Below are positions 7,611 through 16,366 of a stretch of DNA of 37,277 bases, piece after piece. Source of the stretch: Candidatus Frankia nodulisporulans (GTDB lineage Bacteria > Actinomycetota > Actinomycetes > Frankiales > Frankiaceae); NCBI RefSeq assembly GCF_902806475.1, contig NZ_CADCWS010000018.1:1-37277 (forward strand). Direction: 5' to 3'. The notes beneath the pieces are model-generated. The model saw only the letters and a program-made list of their open reading frames with translations, searched no databases and was not told the origin of the DNA. A program made the position numbers and the translations under genes. Each line of letters begins with the position of its first letter. The first letter of the stretch is position 1.

Positions 7611-8974
7611 GCCTGCTGGTCGTCGGACTCAACCACCGCACGGCGCCGACCTCCCTGCTGGAGCAGGCGTCGGTCTCGCCCGCGGACACCCCCAAGGTCC
7701 TGCACGATCTGACGGCGGCCGCGCACGTGAACGAGGCGGTCGTGCTGTCCACCTGCAACCGCACCGAGTTCTACGCGGAGGTCGAGACCTTCCACGGCGG
7801 CGTCGCCGACATCTCCGACCAGCTGAGCCGGATCTGCGGTATCGACCTCGCCGACCTGGCCGCGCACCTGTACGTCCACCACGACGCGCGGGCGGTCGGG
7901 CACCTGTTCTCCGTCGTCTGCGGGCTCGACTCCATGCTGGTGGGCGAGTCCCAGATCCTCGGGCAGGTACGTGGCGCGTACCGGGCCGCGCAGGAGGCCG
8001 GGGGCAGCGGTGCCGCGTTGTCGGGCCTGTTCCAGGCGGCGCTGCGGGTCGGTAAGCGGGCCCATTCCGAGACGTCGATCGACGCCGCCGGGGCGTCCAT
8101 CGTAGCGGTGGGCATCCAACTGGCCGCGGTGAGCCTCGGTGTCCTGGCGGAGACCCCGGTCGCACCCCTGACGGAATCGGCACAGCCCGCGCAGCCGCCG
8201 CTGGCGGGTGCCCGCGTGCTGCTCATCGGCGCGGGCGCGGTCGGCTCGCTGGCGGCGCAGACGGCGCGGCGTGCCGGAGCCAGCGACATCGTGATCGCCA
8301 ACCGTACGGCGGCCCGGGCGGACCGGGTCGCGCAGCTGCACGGCGGGCGGGTCGTGAGCCTGTCGGACCTGCCGCACGAGATCATGCTGGCGGACCTGGT
8401 GATCTCCTCCACCGGTGCCGCGGGCCTGGTCGTCGACCAGGAGATGACGGCCGCCGGCCTCGCCGGGCGCGGGGGGCGACCCCTGGTCTTCCTCGACCTC
8501 GCGCTCCCGCACGACATCGACCCGGGCGTGCGTGAGCTGGCGGGGGTCAGCCTCATCGACATCGAGACGCTGCGGGTCGCCCTGGACGGGGCGCAGGTGG
8601 CGCACGACGTCGAGGCGGTCCGCGGGCTGGTCGCGACCGAGGTCGCGGGATTCCTCGACCGGCGCCGCGCCGACCGGGTCGCGCCGACCGTGGTGGCGCT
8701 GCGCGCCTACGCCGACTCCGTCGTCGGCGCGGAGCTCGCCCGGTTGCGTACCCGCCTGCCTGACCTGGACAGTCGAGAGTGGGAACAGGTGCAGGGGGCG
8801 GTCCGCCGCGTCGTGGACAAGCTGCTGCACGCCCCGACCGTGCGCGTCCAGCAGCTGGCCGGCGCACCCGGCGGCGACTCCTACGCGGAGGCGCTGCGGG
8901 AACTGTTCGACCTGCCGCGCGAGGTACCCGCAGTGGTGTCCGCGCCCGATCTTGATCTTGTGGAGCATTCGTGA
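7607..8974 (+). CDS. hemA: Glutamyl-tRNA reductase
   Basis: A 455-residue enzyme that reduces glutamyl-tRNA(Glu) with NADPH to glutamate-1-semialdehyde, the first committed step of C5-pathway tetrapyrrole synthesis in the cytosol. The catalytic domain shows GLNHRTAP near the N-terminus and [10 protein letters not shown] with the active-site Cys50. [16 protein letters not shown] follows near 105-120. The NADPH domain has [14 protein letters not shown] near 205, and the C-terminal dimerisation helix region ends at about 430. Length is normal. The ATG at 7607 overlaps the rex stop as ATGA; a GTG two codons earlier is an equal alternative. The product is passed to GSA aminomutase (hemL), encoded about 14 kb downstream. 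Confidence 0.96.
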   Translation: MSLLVVGLNHRTAPTSLLEQASVSPADTPKVLHDLTAAAHVNEAVVLSTCNRTEFYAEVETFHGGVADISDQLSRICGIDLADLAAHLYVHHDARAVGHLFSVVCGLDSMLVGESQILGQVRGAYRAAQEAGGSGAALSGLFQAALRVGKRAHSETSIDAAGASIVAVGIQLAAVSLGVLAETPVAPLTESAQPAQPPLAGARVLLIGAGAVGSLAAQTARRAGASDIVIANRTAARADRVAQLHGGRVVSLSDLPHEIMLADLVISSTGAAGLVVDQEMTAAGLAGRGGRPLVFLDLALPHDIDPGVRELAGVSLIDIETLRVALDGAQVAHDVEAVRGLVATEVAGFLDRRRADRVAPTVVALRAYADSVVGAELARLRTRLPDLDSREWEQVQGAVRRVVDKLLHAPTVRVQQLAGAPGGDSYAEALRELFDLPREVPAVVSAPDLDLVEHS

Positions 8975-10185
8975 CGGCGACCGACCCGACCAGCGACCAC
9001 GTCGAACCCACGGGGCGGCGCGCGCAGCTGCGCGCCCACTTCGCCGGGCGTCGACTGCGGCTGGGCACCCGCCGATCGGCGCTGGCGATGGCCCAGTCCG
9101 GGATGGTCGCCGACCAGCTCCGCGCGCAGGTCGGCTGCGAGGTCGACCTGATCCCGATCGTCACGGCGGGCGACCGTTCGGCCGCGGAGATCAGCCAGAT
9201 CGGTGGCACCGGTGTGTTCGTCAGCGCGCTGCGGGACGCGCTGCTGGCGCAGGAGATCGACCTCGCCGTGCACTCGTTGAAGGACCTGCCGACCGCGACC
9301 CCGTCCGGCCTCGTCCTGGCCGCCGTCCCGCCCCGGGAGGACACTCGGGATGTGCTGGTCTCACCAAGTGGCCGGCGGCTGCGGGAGCTCGGGCGCGGCG
9401 CCCGGGTCGCGACCGGGTCGCCGCGCCGCGCCGCGCAGCTGCGGGCGCTCAGGCTGGACCTTGACGTCGTCCCGATCCGCGGCAACGTCGACACCCGGAT
9501 CAAGAAGGCCATCGACGGCGAGGTCGACGCGGTCGTGCTCGCCTACGCCGGGCTCGCCCGTCTCGACCGGCTCGACGCCGTCACCGAGGTCATCGACCCG
9601 CAGGTGATGCTGCCGGCGCCCGGCCAGGGGGCGCTCGCGATCGAGTGCGGCGGGGGTGGCGGGCTCGCGCTGGCCGGTCCGGGGCGGGTTCTGGTCGGCG
9701 TGCCGATGACCGAACGTGAAGGGGCGAACCGGGAGATCCAGGGCGTGACGGCGCCGTGGCGCGCGTCTGCGGGATCGACCGGTGGCCAAACGTGGCCAGA
9801 TCATGGTCAGCCCGTCGATGGTGCCCTCGCCGAGCTGCTACGGTTTGTGCTCGATGACGCATCGTCGTCCATCGCGGTGAGGGCCGAACGCGCGTTCCTC
9901 GCCGCGATCGAGGCCGGCTGTACCGCCCCGGTCGGCGCCCTGGCAGTGGCACAGCCGGCGCCGGTGGCGGACGCGGGCCTGGTGGGCGCCGGCTCAGTGG
10001 CAACGGCCGGTGATGCGTCCCCCGCGGGTCGACTGCGCCTGCGGGCGGTCGTCGCCGCGCCGGATGGCAGCACGGTCCTCCGGCGTGACGTGACCGGGTC
10101 CGCCGTCGACCCGGAGGCGCTCGGGCAGCGCCTCGCGGACGACATGCTGTCCGCCGGAGCACACTCGCTGATGGGAACTAGCTGA
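8971..10185 (+). CDS. hemC: Hydroxymethylbilane synthase (porphobilinogen deaminase) with internal insertion
   Basis: A 404-residue enzyme joining four porphobilinogens into hydroxymethylbilane. Motifs seen are [15 protein letters not shown] near residue 28, [11 protein letters not shown] with the catalytic Asp near 104, and [11 protein letters not shown] near 150. [10 protein letters not shown] follows near 170, then [13 protein letters not shown] near 220. The dipyrromethane-cofactor cysteine is Cys316 in [10 protein letters not shown]. The family is normally about 310-330 residues. The excess here is mainly an insertion of about 55-60 residues (about 229-288) between GALAIEC and [11 protein letters not shown], plus a smaller Ala/Gly-rich stretch after the cofactor loop. 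GTG start overlaps the hemA stop (GTGA), so it is in the rex-hem operon. Confidence 0.94.
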   Translation: MTATDPTSDHVEPTGRRAQLRAHFAGRRLRLGTRRSALAMAQSGMVADQLRAQVGCEVDLIPIVTAGDRSAAEISQIGGTGVFVSALRDALLAQEIDLAVHSLKDLPTATPSGLVLAAVPPREDTRDVLVSPSGRRLRELGRGARVATGSPRRAAQLRALRLDLDVVPIRGNVDTRIKKAIDGEVDAVVLAYAGLARLDRLDAVTEVIDPQVMLPAPGQGALAIECGGGGGLALAGPGRVLVGVPMTEREGANREIQGVTAPWRASAGSTGGQTWPDHGQPVDGALAELLRFVLDDASSSIAVRAERAFLAAIEAGCTAPVGALAVAQPAPVADAGLVGAGSVATAGDASPAGRLRLRAVVAAPDGSTVLRRDVTGSAVDPEALGQRLADDMLSAGAHSLMGTS

Positions 10186-10187
10186 GC

Positions 10188-11999
10188 ATGGCCACCCGAC
10201 GCACGAAGAAGCCCGTCTCCCCGGTCGCACTGGTCGGCGCCGGCCCCCGCGACCCCGGGTTGTTGACGGTCCTCGCGGTCGAGACCCTGGCGGCGGCCGA
10301 TCTCGTCGTCGCGGATCCCGACGTCGCACCCGCCGTGCTGGACCACCTCACCGCCGAGGTCCTGCGCATCGGTGACCTCGAGGCGTCGAAGCCGATCCGG
10401 GACGCCGAGGCCGCGACGGCCGCCGTGGTCAGCCGCGCCCGCGCCGGTGACCGGGTGGTCCGGCTCTACGCGTCCGACCCGTGGCTGACCCGGATTGGCG
10501 CCGCCGACGCCCAGGCGCTGGCGAAGGCCCGCATCCCCTACCGGGTGGTGCCCGGCATCCTCACCGGTGCGGCGGTCGCCACCTACGCCGGCGTCGCACC
10601 CGGCTCGCCGATCACGTTCGCCACCACCGCCGGTGACTTCTCCTCCTCGGGCACGCTGCCCGCGCCGTCGCCGTTCGGCGGCAGCGACCCGGTCGGGCCG
10701 CTGACCGCCCCCGGTTTCGGCCGGCTCGGCGCCCGGCCGATGACCGGGCTGGGCAGCGGCCTCGGTGGGGGTCTGGGCGGCGGCTTCGGCTCGCCGCTGG
10801 GCCTCGGTGGCGGTGGTTTCGGTGGCTTCGGCGCTCCGCCGCCCGCCCCCGGCGACCTCGACTGGGGCGCCCTGGCGCAGACCCCGGGGACCCTCGTCAT
10901 CACCGCGGCGCCGACCGAGACGGGCAAGGTCGTGGCCGCCCTGGTCGAACACGGCCGGCCCGGGGACACCCCGGTCGCCGTCACCGTCGATGGCACCACC
11001 ACCGACCAGCGCACCGTCACCTCCACGCTGGACCGCCTCGAGGCCGACGTCGCGCCGCTGCTGAACGCCAGCCAGGCACCCGTCTCCCAGGTCGTCATCT
11101 CGGTCGGCCCGGTGGTCGCCACCCGCGCGAAGCTGTCCTGGTGGGAGACCCGCGCGCTGTTCGGCTGGACGGTGCTCGTCCCCCGCACCAAGGAGCAGGC
11201 GGCCACCCTGTCCGACCTGCTGCGTTCGCACGGCGCGAGTCCGCTGGAGGTGCCGACGATCGCCGTCGAGCCGCCGCGTACCGCGGCCCCGATGGAGCGG
11301 GCGATCACCGGCCTGGTCTCCGGGCGCTACCAGTGGGTCGCCTTCACCTCCGTGAACGCGGTGCGCGCCGTCCAGGAGAAGGTCGAGGAGCGCAGCCTGG
11401 ACGCCCGGGCGTTCGCCGGGGTCAAGGTGGCCGCGATCGGCGAGGCCACGGCGGACGCGCTGCGGGCGTTCGGCATCCGACCGGACCTCGTCCCCACGGC
11501 GGCGCAGACCAGCGAGGGTCTGCTGGAGGACTGGCCGGACTTCGACGAGTCCCTCGACCTGCTGGACCGGGTGCTGCTGCCCCGGGCCGACATCGCCACC
11601 GAGACCCTCGTCGCGGGCCTGAAGGACCGCGGCTGGCAGGTCGACGACGTCACCGCCTACCGGACGGTGCGCGCCGCCCCGCCGCCCGCCCCGATCCGCG
11701 AGGCGCTCAAGGGCGGCCGGGTGGACGCGGTCGTGTTCACCTCCTCGTCCACCGTGCGCAACCTGGTCGGGATCGCGGGCAAGCCACACGAGACGACCGT
11801 GATCGCCGTGATCGGCCCGGCCACCGCCGCGACCGCCCAGGAACTCGGTCTGCGGGTGGACGTCCAGGCCCCGGAGGCGTCCATCCCGGCGCTGGTCGGT
11901 GCCCTGGCCGAGTTCGCCGCGGAACACCGCGAGGAACTCGGCAAGATCGGCCCGCTCGCCGCCCGCCTGCCCAAGCCGCGGCGCGGCGCCCGGCGGTGA
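10188..11999 (+). CDS. hemD: Fused degenerate SUMT domain / uroporphyrinogen-III synthase
   Basis: A 603-residue two-domain protein. Residues 1 to about 300 resemble uroporphyrinogen-III C-methyltransferase: VGAGPRDPGLLT near the start and VVPGILTGAAVATYAG near 120 are recognisable. The SAM-binding GGDP motif has become VRLYASDPWL. A Gly-rich linker (about residues 180-215) interrupts this half. Residues from about 322 on are uroporphyrinogen-III synthase, starting at WTVLVPRTKEQAATL and including FTSVNAVRAV, LLPRADIATETL and VFTSSSTVRNLVG. This half closes and inverts ring D of hydroxymethylbilane. The same fusion occurs in M. tuberculosis Rv0511, also with a changed GGDP site. Methyltransferase activity is therefore doubtful, while HemD activity is likely. 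The ATG lies 2 nt after hemC. Confidence 0.93.
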   Translation: MATRRTKKPVSPVALVGAGPRDPGLLTVLAVETLAAADLVVADPDVAPAVLDHLTAEVLRIGDLEASKPIRDAEAATAAVVSRARAGDRVVRLYASDPWLTRIGAADAQALAKARIPYRVVPGILTGAAVATYAGVAPGSPITFATTAGDFSSSGTLPAPSPFGGSDPVGPLTAPGFGRLGARPMTGLGSGLGGGLGGGFGSPLGLGGGGFGGFGAPPPAPGDLDWGALAQTPGTLVITAAPTETGKVVAALVEHGRPGDTPVAVTVDGTTTDQRTVTSTLDRLEADVAPLLNASQAPVSQVVISVGPVVATRAKLSWWETRALFGWTVLVPRTKEQAATLSDLLRSHGASPLEVPTIAVEPPRTAAPMERAITGLVSGRYQWVAFTSVNAVRAVQEKVEERSLDARAFAGVKVAAIGEATADALRAFGIRPDLVPTAAQTSEGLLEDWPDFDESLDLLDRVLLPRADIATETLVAGLKDRGWQVDDVTAYRTVRAAPPPAPIREALKGGRVDAVVFTSSSTVRNLVGIAGKPHETTVIAVIGPATAATAQELGLRVDVQAPEASIPALVGALAEFAAEHREELGKIGPLAARLPKPRRGARR

Positions 12000-13021
12000 G
12001 CGCGTCCGGCGGGCTGCCCGGCGGGCCGCTCGGGGACTGGTCGACGGCACGGCCCCGGCGCCTGCGGCGGACGTCCGCCCTGCGCCGGCTGGTCGCCGAC
12101 GTCCGGGTACACCCCGCAGACCTGGTGCTGCCGATGTTCGTCCGGGAAGGCGTGGACGAACCCGTCCCGATCTCCTCGATGCCCGGGGTCGTCCAGCACA
12201 GCCGTTCCTCGCTGCGCAAGGCCGCGGTGGAGGCGGTCGAGGCGGGTGTCGGCGGACTGATCCTGTTCGGGGTGCCGGCGGACAAGGACGCGCGCGGCTC
12301 GGGCGCCGACGATCCGGGCGGCATCGTCCAACTGGCGCTGGCGGATCTCGCCGGTGAGGTCGGCGGCGACGTCGTGCTGATGAGCGACCTCTGCCTGGAC
12401 GAGTACACCGACCACGGACACTGCGGCCTGCTCACCGCCGACGGCGAGGTCGACAACGACGCCACGCTCGTGCGCTACGCCGAGATCGCCCTCGCCCAGG
12501 CCCGGGCCGGCGCCGAGGTCGTCGCGCCCAGCGGCATGATGGACGGCCAGGTCGCCGCGATCCGGGCGGCCCTGGACGGCGGGGGCTTCACCCACCTGCC
12601 GATCCTGGCCTACTCGGCGAAGTACGCGTCGGCGTTCTACGGCCCGTTCCGCGAGGCCGCGCAGTGCGCGCCGCGGTTCGGCGACCGGGCCGGCTACCAG
12701 CAGGACCCGGCCCGGTCGGTGGGGGAGGCGCTGCGCGAGGTGGCGCTGGACCTCGCCGAGGGCGCGGACGCGGTGATGGTCAAGCCGGCGCTGGCCTACC
12801 TGGACATCCTGCGTGCGGTGGCCGACGCGGTGGACGTGCCGGTCGCCGCCTACCAGGTCTCCGGCGAGTACGCGATGATCGAGGCCGCCGCGGCCGCCGG
12901 TTGGATCGACCGCGACCGCATGATCGCCGAGACCATCACCGGTATCGCCCGTGCCGGCGCCGACATCATCCTGACCTACTGGGCCGTCGAGGTCGCCCGC
13001 GGCCTGCGGTCCACCCGCTGA
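11996..13021 (+). CDS. hemB: Delta-aminolevulinic acid dehydratase (porphobilinogen synthase)
   Basis: A 341-residue enzyme condensing two 5-aminolevulinates to porphobilinogen. RRLRRTSALRRLV opens the family domain. The metal site near 133-146 reads DLCLDEYTDHGHCG: first Cys present, second replaced by Asp, third present, a mixed arrangement between the three-Cys zinc type and the Asp-rich type. Schiff-base lysines are in YSAKYASAFYGPFREAA (about 207) and VMVKPALAYLDI (about 262). GTG at 11996 overlaps the hemD stop (GTGA). Although an upstream open frame extends far into hemD, family length and the overlap fix this start. It is the last gene of the rex-hemACDB operon; a weak 6-bp hairpin follows. 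Confidence 0.95.
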   Translation: MSASGGLPGGPLGDWSTARPRRLRRTSALRRLVADVRVHPADLVLPMFVREGVDEPVPISSMPGVVQHSRSSLRKAAVEAVEAGVGGLILFGVPADKDARGSGADDPGGIVQLALADLAGEVGGDVVLMSDLCLDEYTDHGHCGLLTADGEVDNDATLVRYAEIALAQARAGAEVVAPSGMMDGQVAAIRAALDGGGFTHLPILAYSAKYASAFYGPFREAAQCAPRFGDRAGYQQDPARSVGEALREVALDLAEGADAVMVKPALAYLDILRAVADAVDVPVAAYQVSGEYAMIEAAAAAGWIDRDRMIAETITGIARAGADIILTYWAVEVARGLRSTR

Positions 13022-13467
13022 TCCCCTGCCGCGCTGGCCCCTCGTGGCCAGATGGTGGGAGGCGGGCATCATGTCAATAAATTGGTACTTTCGCGGCTTA
13101 TCGGACGAGGGTGCTCCGTCCAAAGTGACGGTCGGTGTCCTGGCGGCCGCCGCCACGCGGATGCCCATCGTGGTGGTCCGGTTTCACCCTGTGGCCGCAG
13201 GCCGTTGGCGCAGGTGGCGGCGGGTGTCGTGACGCGCGCGGCTCGGGCCGGGGCGGGCGGACGCGTCAGCGTCGCAGGCGGCTCTGCCCGCCTCGGGGTC
13301 GTGACATCCGTCGCTTCGGATCTGGTACCCCCCGGGGGTAGTGGTGGACGATACGGGGGAGGGGTACTTTCGGCATGCCGGACGTGCCCGCCCGGGTGCT
13401 CCGCCCGGCGAGGACATCGCCCGCGGAGCACGCTGACCGAAGACCGAGAAAGGGATGAGGGTCGCCG
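13022..13467 (+). other. 446-bp intergenic region between hemB and copZ
   Basis: No convincing gene. It holds a small hairpin after hemB (CTGGCC-CCTCGT-GGCCAG, 13034-13051, no U-tract), a short AT-richer patch near 13075-13090, and the copper operator/promoter area at 13326-13370. A 27-codon ORF at 13375-13458 shows no regulatory-codon pattern. Confidence 0.6.
13326..13340. promoter_or_regulatory. CsoR-like copper operator upstream of copZA
   Basis: TACCCCC-C-GGGGGTA is a perfect inverted repeat. It matches the G/C-tract TAC...GTA pattern of actinobacterial CsoR operators. A second, imperfect TAC-flanked G-tract lies at 13352-13367 (ATACGGGGGAGGGGTAC). Just after it is TACTTT (13365-13370), a candidate -10. 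CsoR released by Cu(I) would derepress copZ-copA. No csoR gene is in the window, so the regulator would be encoded elsewhere. Confidence 0.65.
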
Positions 13468-13680
13468 ATGACCACCACTGCCTACACCGTGACCGGGATG
13501 AACTGCGGCCACTGCGTCCAGTCGGTGACCGAGGAGCTGGAGCGGCTGGCCTCGGTCTCGACCATCACGGTCGATCTGGCCGACGGTCGGGTCACCGTGG
13601 TCAGCGAGCAGGATCTGGCCGACGGGGACGTCCGCGCCGCGATCTCGGAGGCCGGGTTCGAACTCGTCGGGCGTGCCTGA
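13468..13680 (+). CDS. copZ: CopZ-like copper chaperone (HMA domain)
   Basis: A 70-residue protein made of a single heavy-metal-associated ferredoxin-like domain. [19 protein letters not shown] carries the metal-binding MxCxxC pair near residues 9-15, and VTVVSEQDL and [11 protein letters not shown] give the later strands. It would bind cytosolic Cu(I) and hand it to the ATPase encoded 2 nt downstream of its stop. The ATG follows GAGGG 7 nt upstream. Operon position behind a CsoR-like operator supports a copper role. Confidence 0.9.
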   Translation: MTTTAYTVTGMNCGHCVQSVTEELERLASVSTITVDLADGRVTVVSEQDLADGDVRAAISEAGFELVGRA

Positions 13681-13682
13681 AC

Positions 13683-16274
13683 GTGCCCGCCACCGACTCC
13701 ACGCACCCTGACCGGGTGGAGCTCGCGATCGGCGGGATGACCTGCTCGTCCTGCGCGGCACGGGTGGAACGCAAGCTCAACCGGCTGGACGGCATCACCG
13801 CCACGGTCAACTACGCGACCGAGAAGGCCACCATCACCCGGGTCGCTCCCCCCCTGAGCACCGACCCCCTGAGCACCGGCACGGCGGCGGCCGATGGTCA
13901 GGCGGCCAGCGGTCAGACCGTCGGCACCGAGCCCACCAGCCTCGGACTGTCCGTCGACGATCTGATCGCGGCCGTGCGTGCCGCCGGTTACACGGCGACG
14001 GCCGCACCGGCGTTCTCACCGGCAGCCCCGACAGTCCCGACAGCGCAGCCCACGGCCGGCGCCCAGCCGGACAGCCCCGCTGCGGCTGAACCCGCCGGGC
14101 GGCCCGAGGCGGAACCCGGCGGCGCCGATCTGCGCCTGATGCGGCGCCGTCTGCTCGTCTCGGCGGTGCTGGCCGCGCCGGTGATCGCACTGGCGATGGT
14201 CCCAGCCTGGCAGTTCGACTACTGGCAGTGGGTCAGCCTGGCCCTGACGGTGCCGGTGGTAACCTGGGGGGCCTGGCCGTTCCACGCGGCGGCGGCCCGG
14301 GGTGCCCGGCACGGCGCGGCGACCATGGACACCCTGGTCTCCCTCGGCACGCTCGCGGCCTTCTGCTGGTCGCTCTACGCGCTGGTCTTCGGCGGCGCCG
14401 GCGATCCCGGGATGCGCCATGGCTTCTCGTTCACCGGCGGCCTGGGCGACATCGGCGCCCACCCCACCCCACCCGCCATGCCCGGTATGGACGACATGCC
14501 AGGCATGACGAACATGCCGGGGATGACACCGGCCGGTGGGGCCGCCGGCGGCACGGACGACGCGGCGATCTACCTCGAGGTGGCCGCCGGCGTCCCGGTG
14601 TTCCTGCTGGCCGGGCGGTTCCTGGAGCTGCGGGCCCGCCGGCGTTCGGGGGCGGCGCTGCGCGCCCTGCTGCACCTGGGCGCACGGGAGGTCACCATCC
14701 GCCGTCCCGCCGACGCGACGCGACCGCCCGCGCCCGCCGCGCCCGCCGTGTCGGCGGACCGTCCTCAGGACACGTTCGTCGAGGTCCGGGTGCCGATCGA
14801 GGAGCTGCGCATCGGCGCGGAGTTCGTCGTGCGACCCGGCGAGAAGATCGCGACCGACGGGGTCGTGGTCGAGGGGCGTTCCGCGGTCGACGCGAGCATG
14901 GTCACCGGGGAGTCGGTGCCGGTCGAGGTCGGGCCGCAGGACGCCGTCGTCGGCGCGACCGTGAACGCCGGCGGGCGGCTGGTGGTGCGGGCGACCCGGG
15001 TCGGCGCCGACACGCAGCTCGCGCGGATCGGGCAGTTGGTGGAGCAGGCCCAGAGCGGCAAGGCGAAGGTGCAACGGCTCGCCGACCGGGTCTCGGCCGT
15101 GTTCGTCCCGGTCGTGCTGGTGGCCTCCCTCATCACGCTGGTGGCGTGGCTGGTCGCCGGCGCGTCGACGACGGACGCGTTCACCGCGGCCGTGGCCGTA
15201 CTGATCATCGCGTGCCCGTGCGCGCTGGGCCTGGCCACACCGACCGCGCTGCTGGTCGGCACCGGACGCGGCGCGCAGCTGGGCATCGTCATCCGGGGAC
15301 CGGAGGTCCTCGAGTCGACCCGTCGCATCCAGGTGGTGCTGCTGGACAAGACCGGGACGCTCACCAGCGGCCGGATGCGGGTCACGGAGGTCCATCCGGC
15401 ACCGGGGGAGGATGCCGCCCAGGTGCTGCGGATCGCCGGAGCCGCCGAGGACGGCAGCGAGCATCCGATCGGTCGGGCGATCGCACGGGCCGCACGGGAC
15501 GCGCGGGCCGACGGCACGCTGCCGCCGGCGACCGAGTTCGCCGGGGACGCGGGCCTTGGCGTGCGCGCGGTGGTCGAGGGCCATCGGGTGGTCGTCGGCC
15601 GGGACAGCCTGTTCGGCGAGCTTCCCCCCGTGCTCGCCGGGGCTCTGGCGGGCGAGCGGGAGCTTGGCCGGACCGCCGTCGTCGTCGGCTGGGCCGGGCA
15701 GCCCCGCGGGCTGATCAGCGTCGCCGACACGGTGCGGCCCACCGCGGTCGCCGCGGTCGCCGATCTGCGCCGCCTCGGTCTGCGTCCGATCCTGCTGACC
15801 GGGGATTCGACGGCCGTCGCGCGGGCGGTGGCCACCGAGGTCGGCATCGCCGCCGGCGAGGTGATCTCCGAGGTGCTGCCCGAGGAGAAGGTCGCCGCGG
15901 TGCGCCAGCTCCAGCAGGACGGCCACACCGTCGCGATGGTCGGCGACGGGGTGAACGACGCGGCCGCGCTCGCCCAGGCCGATCTCGGCATCGCCATGGG
16001 CGGCGGGACGGACGCGGCGATCGAGGCCTCCGACCTCACCCTGGTGCACGGCGATCCACGGCTGATGGCCGACGCGATCCGGTTGTCCCGCGCCACCCTG
16101 CGCACGATCCGCGGCAACCTGATCTGGGCGTTCGGCTACAACGTCGCGGCTCTGCCGCTGGCCGCCGCCGGCCTGCTCAACCCGATGATCGCCGGCGCCG
16201 CGATGGCGTTCAGCTCGGTGTTCGTCGTGACCAACAGCCTGCGGCTGCGCCGCTTCCGCCCGACTCCGCCGTAG
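13683..16274 (+). CDS. copA: Copper-translocating P1B-type ATPase
   Basis: An 863-residue membrane pump exporting Cu(I) at the cost of ATP. An N-terminal HMA domain has GMTCSSC (Cys21, Cys24), followed by a long Ala/Pro linker of about 100 residues. Membrane segments start at about 155. The ion-path motif [10 protein letters not shown] lies near 510, the phosphorylation site DKTGTLTSG near 555, the nucleotide-domain HP motif [10 protein letters not shown] near 595, and [14 protein letters not shown] near 755. YN and MxxSS occur in the last two helices ([18 protein letters not shown]), the P1B-1 copper signature. Between two N-terminal membrane helices lies a Met-rich loop with repeated MPGM (about 265-284). 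The chosen GTG (13683) is 2 nt after copZ. No strong ribosome site is visible there, so translational coupling is likely. Confidence 0.93.
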   Translation: MPATDSTHPDRVELAIGGMTCSSCAARVERKLNRLDGITATVNYATEKATITRVAPPLSTDPLSTGTAAADGQAASGQTVGTEPTSLGLSVDDLIAAVRAAGYTATAAPAFSPAAPTVPTAQPTAGAQPDSPAAAEPAGRPEAEPGGADLRLMRRRLLVSAVLAAPVIALAMVPAWQFDYWQWVSLALTVPVVTWGAWPFHAAAARGARHGAATMDTLVSLGTLAAFCWSLYALVFGGAGDPGMRHGFSFTGGLGDIGAHPTPPAMPGMDDMPGMTNMPGMTPAGGAAGGTDDAAIYLEVAAGVPVFLLAGRFLELRARRRSGAALRALLHLGAREVTIRRPADATRPPAPAAPAVSADRPQDTFVEVRVPIEELRIGAEFVVRPGEKIATDGVVVEGRSAVDASMVTGESVPVEVGPQDAVVGATVNAGGRLVVRATRVGADTQLARIGQLVEQAQSGKAKVQRLADRVSAVFVPVVLVASLITLVAWLVAGASTTDAFTAAVAVLIIACPCALGLATPTALLVGTGRGAQLGIVIRGPEVLESTRRIQVVLLDKTGTLTSGRMRVTEVHPAPGEDAAQVLRIAGAAEDGSEHPIGRAIARAARDARADGTLPPATEFAGDAGLGVRAVVEGHRVVVGRDSLFGELPPVLAGALAGERELGRTAVVVGWAGQPRGLISVADTVRPTAVAAVADLRRLGLRPILLTGDSTAVARAVATEVGIAAGEVISEVLPEEKVAAVRQLQQDGHTVAMVGDGVNDAAALAQADLGIAMGGGTDAAIEASDLTLVHGDPRLMADAIRLSRATLRTIRGNLIWAFGYNVAALPLAAAGLLNPMIAGAAMAFSSVFVVTNSLRLRRFRPTPP

Positions 16275-16290
16275 CCCCCCGCCCGCCGAG

Positions 16291-16308
16291 CCGGCCCCGC
16301 TGGGCCGG
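16291..16308. terminator. Hairpin downstream of copA
   Basis: CCGGCCC-CGCT-GGGCCGG is a perfect 7-bp stem with a 4-nt loop, 17 nt after the copA stop and between convergent genes. There is no T-run, as is common in high-GC actinobacteria. Confidence 0.5.
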
Positions 16309-16348
16309 TCCGGCGCGCGGGGCCGCTCCGGCGGGGCTGGTCCGGCTG

Positions 16349-16366
16349 GTCCGCCGGCAGGCGGAC
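16349..16366. terminator. Hairpin abutting the stop of metG
   Basis: GTCCGCC-GGCA-GGCGGAC is a perfect 7-bp stem directly after the minus-strand metG stop codon. It could end metG or, on the other strand, copA transcripts. No T-run follows. Confidence 0.5.

Noticed and set aside
11141-11995. N-terminal extension of hemB into hemD
   Set aside because: The frame is open, but HemB family length and the GTGA overlap place the start at 11996.
9807-12050. 747-codon minus-strand open frame
   Set aside because: It is antisense to hemC/hemD, is Arg/Gly-rich with no domain, and arises from the high-GC third-position pattern of the real genes.
13044-13232. 62-codon ORF in the hemB-copZ gap
   Set aside because: No ribosome site, no recognisable domain, and Arg/Trp-rich composition typical of chance frames.
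13375-13458. 27-codon ORF before copZ as a leader peptide
   Set aside because: No enrichment of regulatory codons and no paired hairpin; it starts only 4 nt after the candidate -10.
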